A stretch of DNA of 64,000 nucleotides from Salinivibrio sp. ES.052 (GTDB lineage Bacteria; Pseudomonadota; Gammaproteobacteria; Enterobacterales; Vibrionaceae), in contig NZ_FSRI01000002.1 in NCBI RefSeq assembly GCF_900141775.1, forward strand, positions 332,501-396,500. Direction: 5' to 3'. The notes beneath the pieces were generated by a model. That model did not search any database. It was not told the DNA's origin and saw nothing but the letters and a program-made list of their open reading frames with translations. Of the stretch, positions 22,137 through 34,522 are shown piece by piece. A program made the position numbers and the translations under genes. How positions within the stretch are numbered: the stretch's first letter is position 1; each line of letters begins with the position of its first letter.

Positions 22137-23594
22137 ATGCAATTTCGTTCCATCACCCGCATTGTCGGACTTCTGCTGGCCCTGTTCAGCATTACTATGC
22201 TTGCTCCCGCGTTGGTCGCCTTTATCTATCGCGACGGCGCTGGCTATCCCTTTGTATTGACCTTCTTCCTCTTACTTGCTGGTGGCGGGTTGCTGTGGTT
22301 CCCAAACCGAGATTATCGGCATGAGCTCAAAGCGCGTGATGGCTTTTTAATTGTCGTCTTGTTCTGGACGGTGATCGGGAGTGCTGGGTCGGTGCCTCTG
22401 ATGCTGTCTGAACAACCTGATCTTTCCGTGAGTGAGGCGTTTTTTGAGTCCTTTTCTGGCTTGACCACCACAGGCGCAACGGTGATTGTGGGGCTGGATG
22501 AACTCCCCAAGGCCATTCTCTTCTATCGCCAGCTTCTTCAATGGTTGGGCGGGATGGGGATCATTGTCTTAGCGGTAGCGATTCTTCCCGTGCTTGGCAT
22601 TGGAGGCATGCAGCTTTATCGCGCAGAGATCCCTGGACCAGTCAAAGATACCAAAATGACGCCCAGGATCGCCGAAACAGCAAAAGTGCTCTGGTATATC
22701 TATCTGACTTTAACCGTGAGTTGTGCTCTAGCCTATTGGTTGGCCGGTATGTCAGCCTTCGATGCGATTGGGCATAGTTTTTCAACCGTCGCGATTGGCG
22801 GGTTTTCTACTCATGATGCCAGCATTGGTCACTTTGATAGCACCGCCGTTAATCTCATCACTGTGGTATTTTTATTGATATCTGCGTGTAACTTTTCCCT
22901 CCATTTCGCCGCCTTCGCCAATAATGGGCTCAATCTAAAGTTTTACTTGCGCGACCCAGAGTTTCGCGCGTTTTTGGTGATTCAATTCCTGCTGTGGCTG
23001 GTGGTGTTTACCATGCTGAGTGGACATCAAGTCTATAACAGCCCTACAGAAACCTTCACCCAAGCGCTATTTCAGTCAGTATCTATCTCAACGACCGCAG
23101 GGTATACCACCACCACATTTGCGCACTGGCCACTGTTCTTGCCTGTGTTGTTATTGTTTTCATCATTTATTGGTGGTTGTGCAGGCTCGACCGGTGGAGG
23201 GATGAAGGTCATTCGGATCCTGCTGCTGTCACTGCAAGGCACGCGTGAGCTCAAACGTTTAGTTCACCCCCGCGCGGTATACACCATTAAAGTCGGTAAT
23301 AAAGCGTTGCGCCAACAAGTGGTTGATGCCGTATGGGGGTTCTTCTCCGCCTACGCGCTGGTATTTGTCATTTGTATGTTGGCCTTGATAGCAACGGGCA
23401 TTGAAGAGCTAACGGCGTTTTCAGCCGTGGCTGCGACGCTCAACAACCTAGGCCCAGGGCTAGGCGAAGTGGCTGCTCACTTTGGCGATATTAATGATAC
23501 AGCGAAGTGGGTATTGATCCTTGCCATGCTATTCGGCCGTTTAGAAATATTCACATTATTGGTTTTATTTACTCCCACATTCTGGCGGAGCTAG
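22137..23594 (+). CDS. trkH: Trk potassium uptake protein TrkH
   Basis: Inner-membrane K+ translocating subunit of the Trk system, working with the NAD/ATP-binding regulator TrkA. 485 aa, matching the E. coli protein. Four selectivity-filter repeats can be seen, each with its key glycine: TTTGATVI, TVAIGGFSTHD, STTAGYTTTT and NNLGPGLGE. Many hydrophobic segments are consistent with four M1-P-M2 units plus extra helices. Twenty-one nt before hemG, as in E. coli, so the two are likely co-transcribed. Confidence 0.96.
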   Translation: MQFRSITRIVGLLLALFSITMLAPALVAFIYRDGAGYPFVLTFFLLLAGGGLLWFPNRDYRHELKARDGFLIVVLFWTVIGSAGSVPLMLSEQPDLSVSEAFFESFSGLTTTGATVIVGLDELPKAILFYRQLLQWLGGMGIIVLAVAILPVLGIGGMQLYRAEIPGPVKDTKMTPRIAETAKVLWYIYLTLTVSCALAYWLAGMSAFDAIGHSFSTVAIGGFSTHDASIGHFDSTAVNLITVVFLLISACNFSLHFAAFANNGLNLKFYLRDPEFRAFLVIQFLLWLVVFTMLSGHQVYNSPTETFTQALFQSVSISTTAGYTTTTFAHWPLFLPVLLLFSSFIGGCAGSTGGGMKVIRILLLSLQGTRELKRLVHPRAVYTIKVGNKALRQQVVDAVWGFFSAYALVFVICMLALIATGIEELTAFSAVAATLNNLGPGLGEVAAHFGDINDTAKWVLILAMLFGRLEIFTLLVLFTPTFWRS

Positions 23595-23615
23595 CCGTAT
23601 GGGGAAGGAGAGGAC

Positions 23616-24161
23616 ATGAGCGAGCAAAGCAACGCAACGCAAAAAGTCTTACTGCTACATTCCAGCCGAGAAGGGCAGACCAAGAAAATCCTACACTTTA
23701 TCGAGCAACAGCTTGGTGCGTCGGCGCGGTGTGAGGTGAAAGATATTCATCAGCGGCCAGACATCGATCTCAACCAATACGATCGGATACTGATTGGTGC
23801 GTCTATTCGCTATGGTCATTTTAATAAAAAGCTGTATCAATTTATTGATGCGCATGCAGATCAGCTTAAAACCGTGAAAGCAGCATTCTTTAGCGTCAAT
23901 CTCACCGCGCGTAAACCGGGAAAAGATACGCCAGAAACCAGCGCCTATAGCCGTAAGTTTATCGATAAGTCACCTTGGACCCCCGAGCTGCATGGTGTCT
24001 TTGCCGGCGCACTCTACTATCCACGCTATAAATGGTTCGATCGAGTGATGATTCGCTTCATCATGCACATCACGGGAGGGGAGACGGATACGACCAAAGA
24101 GGTGGAATACACGGATTGGCGTAAAGTGGCAGAATTCGGCGAGCAATTTGCCCGCTTTTAG
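23616..24161 (+). CDS. hemG: Menaquinone-dependent protoporphyrinogen IX dehydrogenase HemG
   Basis: Flavodoxin-like enzyme oxidising protoporphyrinogen IX to protoporphyrin IX in heme synthesis and passing electrons to quinones. 181 aa. The N-terminal FMN-binding loop is LLHSSREGQTKKI; the second flavin segment is ILIGASIRYGHFNKKLYQFI, and the long insert (FAGALYYPRYKWFDRVMIRFIMHITGGETD) distinguishes HemG from flavodoxins. A strong GGAGAGG precedes the ATG. It ends just before the rrn promoters. Confidence 0.96.
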   Translation: MSEQSNATQKVLLLHSSREGQTKKILHFIEQQLGASARCEVKDIHQRPDIDLNQYDRILIGASIRYGHFNKKLYQFIDAHADQLKTVKAAFFSVNLTARKPGKDTPETSAYSRKFIDKSPWTPELHGVFAGALYYPRYKWFDRVMIRFIMHITGGETDTTKEVEYTDWRKVAEFGEQFARF

Positions 24162-24189
24162 GCCATAACGCTGATTGTTTGACCGAACG

Positions 24190-24218
24190 GCGGCTTTTTC
24201 TAAAAAAAGTCGCTTTTT
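24190..24218 (+). terminator. hemG terminator overlapping the rrn P1 UP region
   Basis: Stem GCGGCTTTTT/AAAAAGTCGC (one G-U pair), loop CTAA, then TTTTT. Its A and T tracts end 5 bp before the first rrn -35 box, so the same DNA can act as UP element. Confidence 0.75.
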
Positions 24219-24222
24219 AGTC

Positions 24223-24250
24223 TTGCGATGGTGAGTGACTTCTCTATAAT
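24223..24250 (+). promoter_or_regulatory. rrn promoter P1
   Basis: TTGCGA, 16-bp spacer, TATAAT, followed by the GC-rich discriminator GCGCC, very like E. coli rrn P1 promoters. A/T-rich UP-like sequence precedes it. Confidence 0.82.
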
Positions 24251-24327
24251 GCGCCTCCATCGACACGGCAGGCAGGGCAAGCGCTCATCGGCCATGTCGG
24301 GGCAAAAAATCGAATGAAAATAAACGC

Positions 24328-24355
24328 TTGACGTGAGTGTTCAAACGATTAAGAT
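24328..24355 (+). promoter_or_regulatory. rrn promoter P2
   Basis: TTGACG, 16-bp spacer, TAAGAT, then AGCCC. It is preceded by an A-rich stretch (24304-24325). Confidence 0.72.
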
Positions 24356-24448
24356 AGCCCACCTACTTAACGCAGACAACGCGTTAGGGAAGTCAATAAG
24401 AGGTTTTGTTTTGGCCGGTTGGCTAAAAAGAAAAGATAAAATTTCTTC

Positions 24449-24476
24449 TTGACTTTAACGGTAAGGCGCGTAAGAT
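24449..24476 (+). promoter_or_regulatory. rrn promoter P3
   Basis: TTGACT, 16-bp spacer, TAAGAT, then ACGCAGCCC. An A-rich tract precedes it (24425-24445). Same -10 hexamer and spacing as P2, suggesting duplication of the promoter unit. Confidence 0.72.
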
Positions 24477-24518
24477 ACGCAGCCCTGACCAAGCGAAGCG
24501 CAGCTTCGCACAGTCAAC

Positions 24519-24718
24519 GCTCTTTAACAATTTGACCTATGCAATCTGTGTGGGCACTCGTTGAGAATAGACAAAAAGATTTATTCGATGAACTGAGTGA
24601 CCAAACGATAACTTTTAGTTATTCGGCACAGTCAATTCGTTTGTCTCTTAGGAGACGAACAAAACAGTATTTATCGAGCCGTTTGTCTTTCCTTTTAGGA
24701 AAGCGAACAAAAGAACTT
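24519..24718 (+). promoter_or_regulatory. rrn leader: boxA and paired hairpins
   Basis: GCTCTTTAACAAT (24519-24531) is the boxA antitermination sequence. Just before 16S stand two related hairpins: 24639-24660 (GTTTGTCTC/GAGACGAAC, loop TTAG) and 24681-24708 (GTTTGTCTTTCC/GGAAAGCGAAC, loop TTTTA). They share the GTTTG/CGAAC base, with different tops that remain paired. Confidence 0.7.
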
Positions 24719-26273
<1,555 letters not shown>

Positions 26274-26347
26274 CTGACGCTATTCTTGCGAGTGTTCACA
26301 CAGATTGTATAGGTTGAAGTTGAAAGAGAGCACATCATTGCTTTGAT

Positions 26348-26424
<77 letters not shown>

Positions 26425-26464
26425 ACACATCCCCAAATGTGTTGGTTAACAAAGTAATCAATGT

Positions 26465-26540
26465 GGGGCTATAGCTCAGCTGGGAGAGCGCCTGCCTTGC
26501 ACGCAGGAGGTCAGCAGTTCGATCCTGCTTAGCTCCACCA
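26465..26540 (+). tRNA. tRNA-Ala (UGC)
   Basis: 76 nt with encoded CCA; acceptor GGGGCTA/TAGCTCC; anticodon TGC in loop CTTGCAC. Second spacer tRNA. Confidence 0.97.
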
Positions 26541-26803
26541 CTTTTTAAGTGCATTTATGATGATAAGTGTCTTTAAAAAGTGGTTTGTCGTATTGATAGA
26601 ATCACATGCTCTTTAACAATCTGGAAAGCTGACAAAGTCATTCTTTAATGAATGACAGTAAAGTTCTCAATCAGTGACATGTAATGTCACTCACACAATC
26701 AAGTGTGCTTGGGCTTTGTCTTAGTGATAAGCAAAGTCTCTATTTTGAGTCCGGCAAAAACAAAACCTTAGTTGTTTTCATACAAGACCTTTTGGGGTTG
26801 TAT
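26541..26803 (+). promoter_or_regulatory. tRNA-Ala to 23S spacer with boxA
   Basis: Contains a second boxA, TGCTCTTTAACAAT, at 26607-26620. The end of the spacer (GTTGTATGGTTAAG) is complementary to the sequence after 23S (CTTAACCATACAAC), forming the RNase III processing stem. No gene. Confidence 0.8.
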
Positions 26804-29693
<2,890 letters not shown>

Positions 29694-29777
29694 ACAACAC
29701 CCAAGAGGTTTTGGGTTGGACTCGAAATAAGCCAGTTGATTGTGGCGAGAACGAACAGCTTTCTAGATTACCGAATT

Positions 29778-29896
29778 TGCTTGGCGACCATAGCGCTTTG
29801 GACCCACCTGACTCCATGCCGAACTCAGTAGTGAAACGAAGCAGCGCCGATGGTAGTGTGGGGTCTCCCCATGTGAGAGTAGGACATCGCCAGGCT
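29778..29896 (+). rRNA. rrf: 5S ribosomal RNA
   Basis: About 119 nt; 5' TGCTTGGCGACCATAGCG pairs with 3' CGCCAGGC; contains CCACCTGACTCCATGCCGAA. Followed after about 100 nt by tRNA-Asp. Confidence 0.96.
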
Positions 29897-29996
29897 TGCT
29901 TTCTTGTTTTCAGATTTTTGGAAAAATCTGAAGGCAAAAACGGATTTAAGCATCAAAGCAGATATGCGTAAGACTTTGATGAGACAGAATTGGTGC

Positions 29997-30073
29997 GGAG
30001 TGGTAGTTCAGTTGGTTAGAATACCGGCCTGTCACGCCGGGGGTCGCGGGTTCGAGTCCCGTCCACTCCGCCA
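29997..30073 (+). tRNA. tRNA-Asp (GUC)
   Basis: 77 nt with encoded CCA; acceptor GGAGTGG/CCACTCC; anticodon GTC in loop CTGTCAC. Distal tRNA of the rrn operon. Its last 8 nt (CTCCGCCA) belong to a direct repeat recurring at 30184. Confidence 0.97.
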
Positions 30074-30103
30074 CTACTTAGAAACCCTAGCTGAAAAGCT
30101 GGG
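30066..30103 (+). repeat. 38-bp direct repeat, copy A (tRNA-Asp end plus terminator)
   Basis: Runs from CTCCGCCA of tRNA-Asp through the terminator stem, identical to 30184-30221. Copy spacing is 118 bp. Confidence 0.92.
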
Positions 30104-30110
30104 GTTTTTT
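30082..30110 (+). terminator. rrn operon terminator 1
   Basis: Stem AACCCTAGCT/AGCTGGGGTT (one T-G pair), loop GAAA, then TTTTTT. Confidence 0.9.
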
Positions 30111-30111
30111 G

Positions 30112-30183
30112 TTATTGGCCAGGTTCGCCCTGCGGGCGAATGAGTCCCGCAGGATGGCCTGCCCGTTGTCCGCAACCCCGGCC
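30112..30183 (+). other. GC-rich inverted-repeat segment between the duplicated ends
   Basis: Contains TTCGCCC-TGC-GGGCGAA and the overlapping dyad CCTGCGGG/CCCGCAGG, which compete for the same bases. Possibly the eroded body of a second tRNA or a small repeat element; I could not fold it into a tRNA. Confidence 0.45.
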
Positions 30184-30221
30184 CTCCGCCACTACTTAGA
30201 AACCCTAGCTGAAAAGCTGGG
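30184..30221 (+). repeat. 38-bp direct repeat, copy B
   Basis: Perfect copy of 30066-30103: a tRNA-Asp 3' remnant and a second terminator stem, followed by seven T, so it also acts as terminator 2 of the rrn operon. Confidence 0.92.
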
Positions 30222-30266
30222 TTTTTTTGCGTTTAGTCATAACTGTTCATCTAGTTTTGAATACTT

Positions 30267-30296
30267 AAAGCCCCAGCATAGATATGCTGGGGCTTT
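30267..30296. terminator. Bidirectional terminator between rrn and ilvY
   Basis: Perfect 14-bp stem AAAGCCCCAGCATA/TATGCTGGGGCTTT with a 2-nt loop, T run on both strands; serves ilvY from the minus side. Confidence 0.92.
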
Positions 30297-30303
30297 TCTG
30301 TTG

Positions 30304-31167
30304 TTATCGCATCACATCGAGTAGGGCGTTGAGCAAGGGCTCTTTGGCGCGGGATACTTTGCAACAAAGGCCCAGTTCGAGAGGTTGAACGATTTCTTGA
30401 CGCAAGCGCTCAACCTTGTCTTTTACTGGGCTGTTATCAATCACCACATCGGGTGCCACGCCAATACCACAGCCCAATGCCACCATACTGACAATCGCCT
30501 CGTGCCCTGCAATTTGTGCGTAGACGTTTGGCTCTATGCCTTTGCTGGCCAACCATTGGTCAGCGAGTTCGCGTGCTGTTCCTGCTTCAGGCAAGATTAA
30601 AGGCGTCTGTTGCCAGTCAATAGCTTGCAGATCAATGCCGCTACTGGCCATTGCTGGCGCGATAACCGACAAACTCACTGTATCTATCGGTTGAAACACC
30701 AAGCTGGATGACAAGCGCTTGGGTTTAGCGGCAATAGCAATGTCGGCGCTGTTATCTTGCACCTTCTCTTCAGCTTGAGCAGGATCGCCGGTAAGGAGTT
30801 GTAATTCAATATTAGGATATTGCTGACGAAACCGCGCGAGTAGCTCTGGTAAATGGCTATAGCTTGCAGTGACTGAACAAAAGAGCGTGAGCTTACCGCC
30901 TAGCAAAGAGGCATGCTCATTGATGCTGGCTTTGGTGGTGTGCCAAAGCTGCAGAATATCGCGTGCGACGGGAAGAAGTGTTTTACCTGCCGGAGTGAGA
31001 TCGACCGCTTTATTGGTACGAATAAACAGTGGCTGACCGATATCGTCTTCAAGACGTTGGATGATTCGGCTCAACGCAGATGGGCTGACGTGCATCGCCT
31101 GGGCCGCTCGGGTATAGTTTTTGGTGTCACAGAGGTGAAGAAAGCCCGTGAGTTGCTTTGCATTCAT
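30304..31167 (-). CDS. ilvY: LysR-family activator IlvY
   Basis: Transcriptional activator of ilvC, responding to acetolactate or acetohydroxybutyrate. 287 aa, slightly shorter than the E. coli protein. N-terminal winged helix-turn-helix at residues 3-60 (FLHLCDTKNYTRAAQAMHVS, then PSALSRIIQRLEDDIG) and a C-terminal periplasmic-binding-like effector domain (from about 90). Divergent from ilvC with a 130-bp shared control region, the classical ilvY/ilvC arrangement. The gene ends next to the bidirectional terminator. Confidence 0.94.
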   Translation of the reverse strand: MNAKQLTGFLHLCDTKNYTRAAQAMHVSPSALSRIIQRLEDDIGQPLFIRTNKAVDLTPAGKTLLPVARDILQLWHTTKASINEHASLLGGKLTLFCSVTASYSHLPELLARFRQQYPNIELQLLTGDPAQAEEKVQDNSADIAIAAKPKRLSSSLVFQPIDTVSLSVIAPAMASSGIDLQAIDWQQTPLILPEAGTARELADQWLASKGIEPNVYAQIAGHEAIVSMVALGCGIGVAPDVVIDNSPVKDKVERLRQEIVQPLELGLCCKVSRAKEPLLNALLDVMR

Positions 31168-31297
31168 GATTTATTGTTGCTGTAATTGCAATGTCATGTT
31201 GTGAATATATCACTTTAGGCAATATAGTGGTTAGGGTAGTATCAAAATACGCGGTGAAAATACACCCAATCACGGATTTGAATCAATGGAGCACCCC
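31168..31297. promoter_or_regulatory. ilvY-ilvC divergent control region
   Basis: Candidate IlvY operators are the palindrome ATTGCAAT (31185-31192) and the dyad GTGAATATATCAC (31201-31213). Assignment is from position only. Confidence 0.45.
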
Positions 31298-32782
31298 ATG
31301 GCGAACTACTTTAATACCCTGAATTTGCGTCAACAATTGGAACAATTAGGCGTATGCCGATTTATGGATCGTGACGAATTTGCCACCGAGGCCGAATTTC
31401 TCAAAGGTAAAAAAGTGGTGATTGTGGGCTGTGGTGCGCAAGGGCTCAACCAAGGCTTAAACATGCGCGACTCGGGTCTTGATGTGGCTTATGCACTACG
31501 TCAGGCTGCCATTGATGAAAAGCGCCCTTCTTATCAGAACGCGGTTGAGAATGGATTTGAAGTGGGTAGCTACCAAGATTTGATCCCACAGGCAGACTTG
31601 GTGATTAACCTCACGCCAGATAAACAGCACTCTAACGTCGTCGAAACCGTGATGCCGCTGATGAAAGAGGGTGCCGCACTCGGTTACTCACATGGCTTTA
31701 ATATCGTCGAAGTCGGTCAGCGTATCCGTGAAGATATTACTGTGGTTATGGTGGCGCCTAAGTGTCCGGGTACCGAGGTGCGTGAAGAATATAAACGCGG
31801 CTTTGGTGTGCCGACGCTGATCGCTGTCCATCCAGAAAATGATCCTAAAGGTGACGGCTTTGAGGTTGCGAAAGCGTGGGCAGCTGCAACCGGTGGCCAC
31901 CGTGCTGGCGTACTTGCCTCTTCATTCGTGGCAGAAGTGAAATCCGATCTGATGGGCGAACAAACCATCCTGTGTGGGATGCTGCAGGCAGGCTCGGTCG
32001 TTTGCTATGAGAAAATGATCGCAGAAGGTGTTGATCCAGGTTATGCGGGTAAACTGATTCAGTATGGTTGGGAAACCATTACTGAAGCGCTAAAGTTCGG
32101 TGGCATCACTCATATGATGGATCGCTTATCCAACCCAGCGAAAATCAAAGCCTTTGAGTTGTCGGAGTCGCTTAAAGAACTGATGCGCCCCCTATATAAC
32201 AAACACATGGATGACATCATCGCTGGCCATTTCTCCGCGACCATGATGGCCGATTGGGAAAACGGTGATAAAGACTTGTTCACATGGCGTGAAGAAACCG
32301 CACAGACCGCGTTTGAAAACTATCCCGAGTCGGATGTAAGCATCAGTGAGCAAGCGTTCTTTGATAACGGCATTTTGATGGTTGCCATGGTGCGTGCAGG
32401 GGTCGAGCTTGCTTTTGAAGTGATGGTGTCATCCGGCATTATCGAAGAGTCAGCGTATTACGAGTCATTGCATGAATTGCCATTGATTGCCAATACCATT
32501 GCACGTAAGCGCTTGTACGAAATGAACGTGGTCATTTCGGATACGGCTGAGTACGGCAACTACTTGTTCGCAAACGTGGCGACACCGCTGCTGCGCGAAC
32601 ACTTTATGCCAACAGTGAGCGCAGATGTGATTGGTAAAGGGCTCGGAGAAACCTCTAATCAGGTAGACAACGGCACCTTAATCGAGGTCAATGACCGTAT
32701 CCGTAACCACCCGATTGAGTATATCGGTGAGGAATTGCGCGGCTATATGACAGACATGAAGCAAATCGCGCTCGATAACTAA
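31298..32782 (+). CDS. ilvC: Ketol-acid reductoisomerase
   Basis: Mg2+/NADPH-dependent enzyme of branched-chain amino-acid synthesis, converting acetolactate to dihydroxyisovalerate. 494 aa, the long class II form of gammaproteobacteria. Rossmann motif [17 protein letters not shown]; metal-binding and active-site blocks [20 protein letters not shown] and [20 protein letters not shown]. An in-frame ATG at 31286 exists, but GGAG (31288-31291) lies between it and ATG 31298, which also gives the family start [14 protein letters not shown]. Regulated by divergent IlvY. Its original terminator now lies beyond IS copy 2. Confidence 0.97.
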   Translation: MANYFNTLNLRQQLEQLGVCRFMDRDEFATEAEFLKGKKVVIVGCGAQGLNQGLNMRDSGLDVAYALRQAAIDEKRPSYQNAVENGFEVGSYQDLIPQADLVINLTPDKQHSNVVETVMPLMKEGAALGYSHGFNIVEVGQRIREDITVVMVAPKCPGTEVREEYKRGFGVPTLIAVHPENDPKGDGFEVAKAWAAATGGHRAGVLASSFVAEVKSDLMGEQTILCGMLQAGSVVCYEKMIAEGVDPGYAGKLIQYGWETITEALKFGGITHMMDRLSNPAKIKAFELSESLKELMRPLYNKHMDDIIAGHFSATMMADWENGDKDLFTWREETAQTAFENYPESDVSISEQAFFDNGILMVAMVRAGVELAFEVMVSSGIIEESAYYESLHELPLIANTIARKRLYEMNVVISDTAEYGNYLFANVATPLLREHFMPTVSADVIGKGLGETSNQVDNGTLIEVNDRIRNHPIEYIGEELRGYMTDMKQIALDN

Positions 32783-32842
32783 TAGCGCGGCGCGCGTTTA
32801 AGATAAAGCGACATGTCCCGTCCTAATATAGGTTGACAGTTT

Positions 32843-33610
32843 TTAGGCCAGCTCCAGTAGCTGGCCTTTTTTATTATGCACCTGATTGGGGGTTGCCATA
32901 CTTAAACTTAGGTGCGGTCTCATTTCGTTGTATATCGCTATCGATTCTTTTACCAATATTTTAAGCTCTGTCAGTGTCTTACACCGGTACAGTAAAAACT
33001 CATGCTTCAGTATGCCATTGACTCTTTCCGCTAACGCGTTTTGGTAGCAATCATAACCATCCGTCATCGACGGCTGGATTTGACTCTCCTGTAGCGCACT
33101 CTGATAAACGGCTGAGCAGTATTGCGAACCTCGGTCTGAGTGATGTACCGCATTGCCGATATAGCGCTTATCTTTGACGGCCATTTTCAGCGCTTTCACT
33201 ACATTGTCGACTTTCATATCTTCGCTAACGTGATGACCCACTATCTTGCGTGAGTTGGCATCGGTCACCAGTGACAGATAGTGCACACCTTGGTCTGATT
33301 CAACATAAGTGATGTCGCTGACCAGTATATGCGCAGCATCATGCAGTCCGTCTTCTTTTAGCAGGTTAGGATGCTTCTTCATCCAGTGCTTACTACACGT
33401 AGTTTTTGTGTAGCTTTTCTTGGGTTTAACCAGTAAGCCTTCGCTTCTCAGATAGCTAAAAAACCCGTCTCGCCCTAGCTTAATTTCGTGTTCAACTAGC
33501 TTGGGCTTTACCAACGCGTAGAGCTTACGCGCCCCTAACCTCGGCATATACTTACGCCAGTATTGGACCCAGTCTCTGATGATTGATAGTTCAGCTCTTC
33601 GGCTTTCCAT
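32843..33610 (-). CDS. IS3-family transposase OrfB (copy 2)
   Basis: 255 aa, identical to copy 1 except Ile for Val in AAHILVSD. The DDE residues (SDITY, HSDRG, AERVNG) are intact, and the frame is continuous back to the frameshift site at 33721-33727, so this copy also appears able to make OrfAB. Confidence 0.93.
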   Translation of the reverse strand: MESRRAELSIIRDWVQYWRKYMPRLGARKLYALVKPKLVEHEIKLGRDGFFSYLRSEGLLVKPKKSYTKTTCSKHWMKKHPNLLKEDGLHDAAHILVSDITYVESDQGVHYLSLVTDANSRKIVGHHVSEDMKVDNVVKALKMAVKDKRYIGNAVHHSDRGSQYCSAVYQSALQESQIQPSMTDGYDCYQNALAERVNGILKHEFLLYRCKTLTELKILVKESIAIYNEMRPHLSLSMATPNQVHNKKGQLLELA

Positions 33611-33675
33611 TCGAGCAACGGCTTGATAGACACCTTGCCGAGAAATGCCTGTGGCACGACATGCCGCCGCTAACT

Positions 33676-34071
33676 TTATTTTACTTTTGGCTTTGGCTTG
33701 CCAGATGTACCGGATAAGTACTTTTTTCTGAGGCCGGCTCCGTACTCATTGTCCATGATATCGACCATACCATTGAGGATTTGGTTACGCAGTTTCTCTT
33801 CGGCTAACTCACGCTCAAGGCGCTTGATAGTTTCGGATGGGGTTTCTTTTGAATGTGGCATAAGGGGATGCTGAAATGGCTTCGACCAATCGAGTCTACC
33901 ATGTTTTCTGAGCCAGACGAGTACCGTTGAGCGGCCCTGAATGCCAAAACGGGCTTGAGCTTGTTTGTACGTCATTTCGCCTTTTTCAACACGCTCTACA
34001 ACGCCTAATTTAAAGGCTAAGGTGTAATCACGTTGCGTGCGCTTACGGCTTGAATTACTTGATGTTGTCAT
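33676..34071 (-). CDS. IS3-family OrfA, DNA-binding protein (copy 2)
   Basis: 131 aa, identical in protein sequence to OrfA of copy 1: N-terminal helix-turn-helix, C-terminal coiled coil, and the A AAA AAG slippery signal near the end. Confidence 0.93.
   Translation of the reverse strand: MTTSSNSSRKRTQRDYTLAFKLGVVERVEKGEMTYKQAQARFGIQGRSTVLVWLRKHGRLDWSKPFQHPLMPHSKETPSETIKRLERELAEEKLRNQILNGMVDIMDNEYGAGLRKKYLSGTSGKPKPKVK
33721..33727 (-). other. Programmed -1 frameshift site A AAA AAG (copy 2)
   Basis: Same heptamer and phase as in copy 1. Confidence 0.87.
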
Positions 34072-34124
34072 AAAGAAGTCCTCTTTATGTCAACGTATTT
34101 CAGGACGGGACAACAAGACAAGAT

Positions 34125-34150
34125 AAGCCTGGCCTGAGGGTCAGGCTTTT
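34125..34150 (+). terminator. Displaced ilvC terminator
   Basis: Stem AAGCCTG/CAGGCTT with nested CCTGA-GGG-TCAGG, followed by TTAT. It lies between IS copy 2 and ubiK; the sequence context implies it directly followed ilvC before the IS inserted. It may also serve ubiK from the other strand. Confidence 0.65.
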
Positions 34151-34165
34151 ATATGTCTGCGAGGG

Positions 34166-34429
34166 TTACTCTTGGCTGCCTGTTGACTGAACTTTAGCTT
34201 CCACTTCTTCAAGTTTCGCCTCGAGCTCAGTGAGCTTTTGACGAGTGCGTAAAAGTACCTGAGTTTGCACATCGAATTCTTCACGGCTAACCACGTCTAG
34301 CTTGGTGAGCTGCCCTTGGATGGCTTGGCGCACACGGCTTTCCATATCCGTGCCTAACTCTTTAACAGGCTGAGGCATAGCGTCGTGAATTTGCTTGGCC
34401 ATTTGCTCAAGTTTTTTGGGGTCAAACAT
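34166..34429 (-). CDS. ubiK: Ubiquinone biosynthesis accessory factor UbiK
   Basis: 87-aa member of the BMFP/YqiC family that helps the Ubi complex in aerobic ubiquinone synthesis, binding membrane lipids. Amphipathic N-terminal helix ([20 protein letters not shown]) and a C-terminal trimeric coiled coil ([20 protein letters not shown]) are visible. AGGAG lies 6 nt before the ATG. A gene of this type lies between ilvC and the vexBA operon in V. cholerae too. Confidence 0.9.
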   Translation of the reverse strand: MFDPKKLEQMAKQIHDAMPQPVKELGTDMESRVRQAIQGQLTKLDVVSREEFDVQTQVLLRTRQKLTELEAKLEEVEAKVQSTGSQE

Positions 34430-34491
34430 GGAATACTCCTTTATTAACTGTCTTTATTCTATGTAAATACGCACAGCTTGTCGAAAGGATG

Positions 34492-34519
34492 ATAAAAGAA
34501 AAGGGCCCGAAGGCCCTTT
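34492..34519 (-). terminator. vexRAB operon terminator
   Basis: Stem AAGGGCC/GGCCCTT with CGAA loop; T-rich tail on the minus strand. It begins just after the vexB stop. Confidence 0.82.
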
Positions 34520-34522
34520 GGG

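Larger units (their letters stand above)
32814..34112 (-). mobile_element. IS3-family insertion sequence, copy 2
   Basis: Same 1299 bp and ends as copy 1, flanked by a different 3-bp duplication, ACA (32811-32813 and 34113-34115), so an independent transposition. Both copies have the same orientation, 16.3 kb apart, with the rrn operon between them. Inserted 31 bp after the ilvC stop. Confidence 0.95.
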
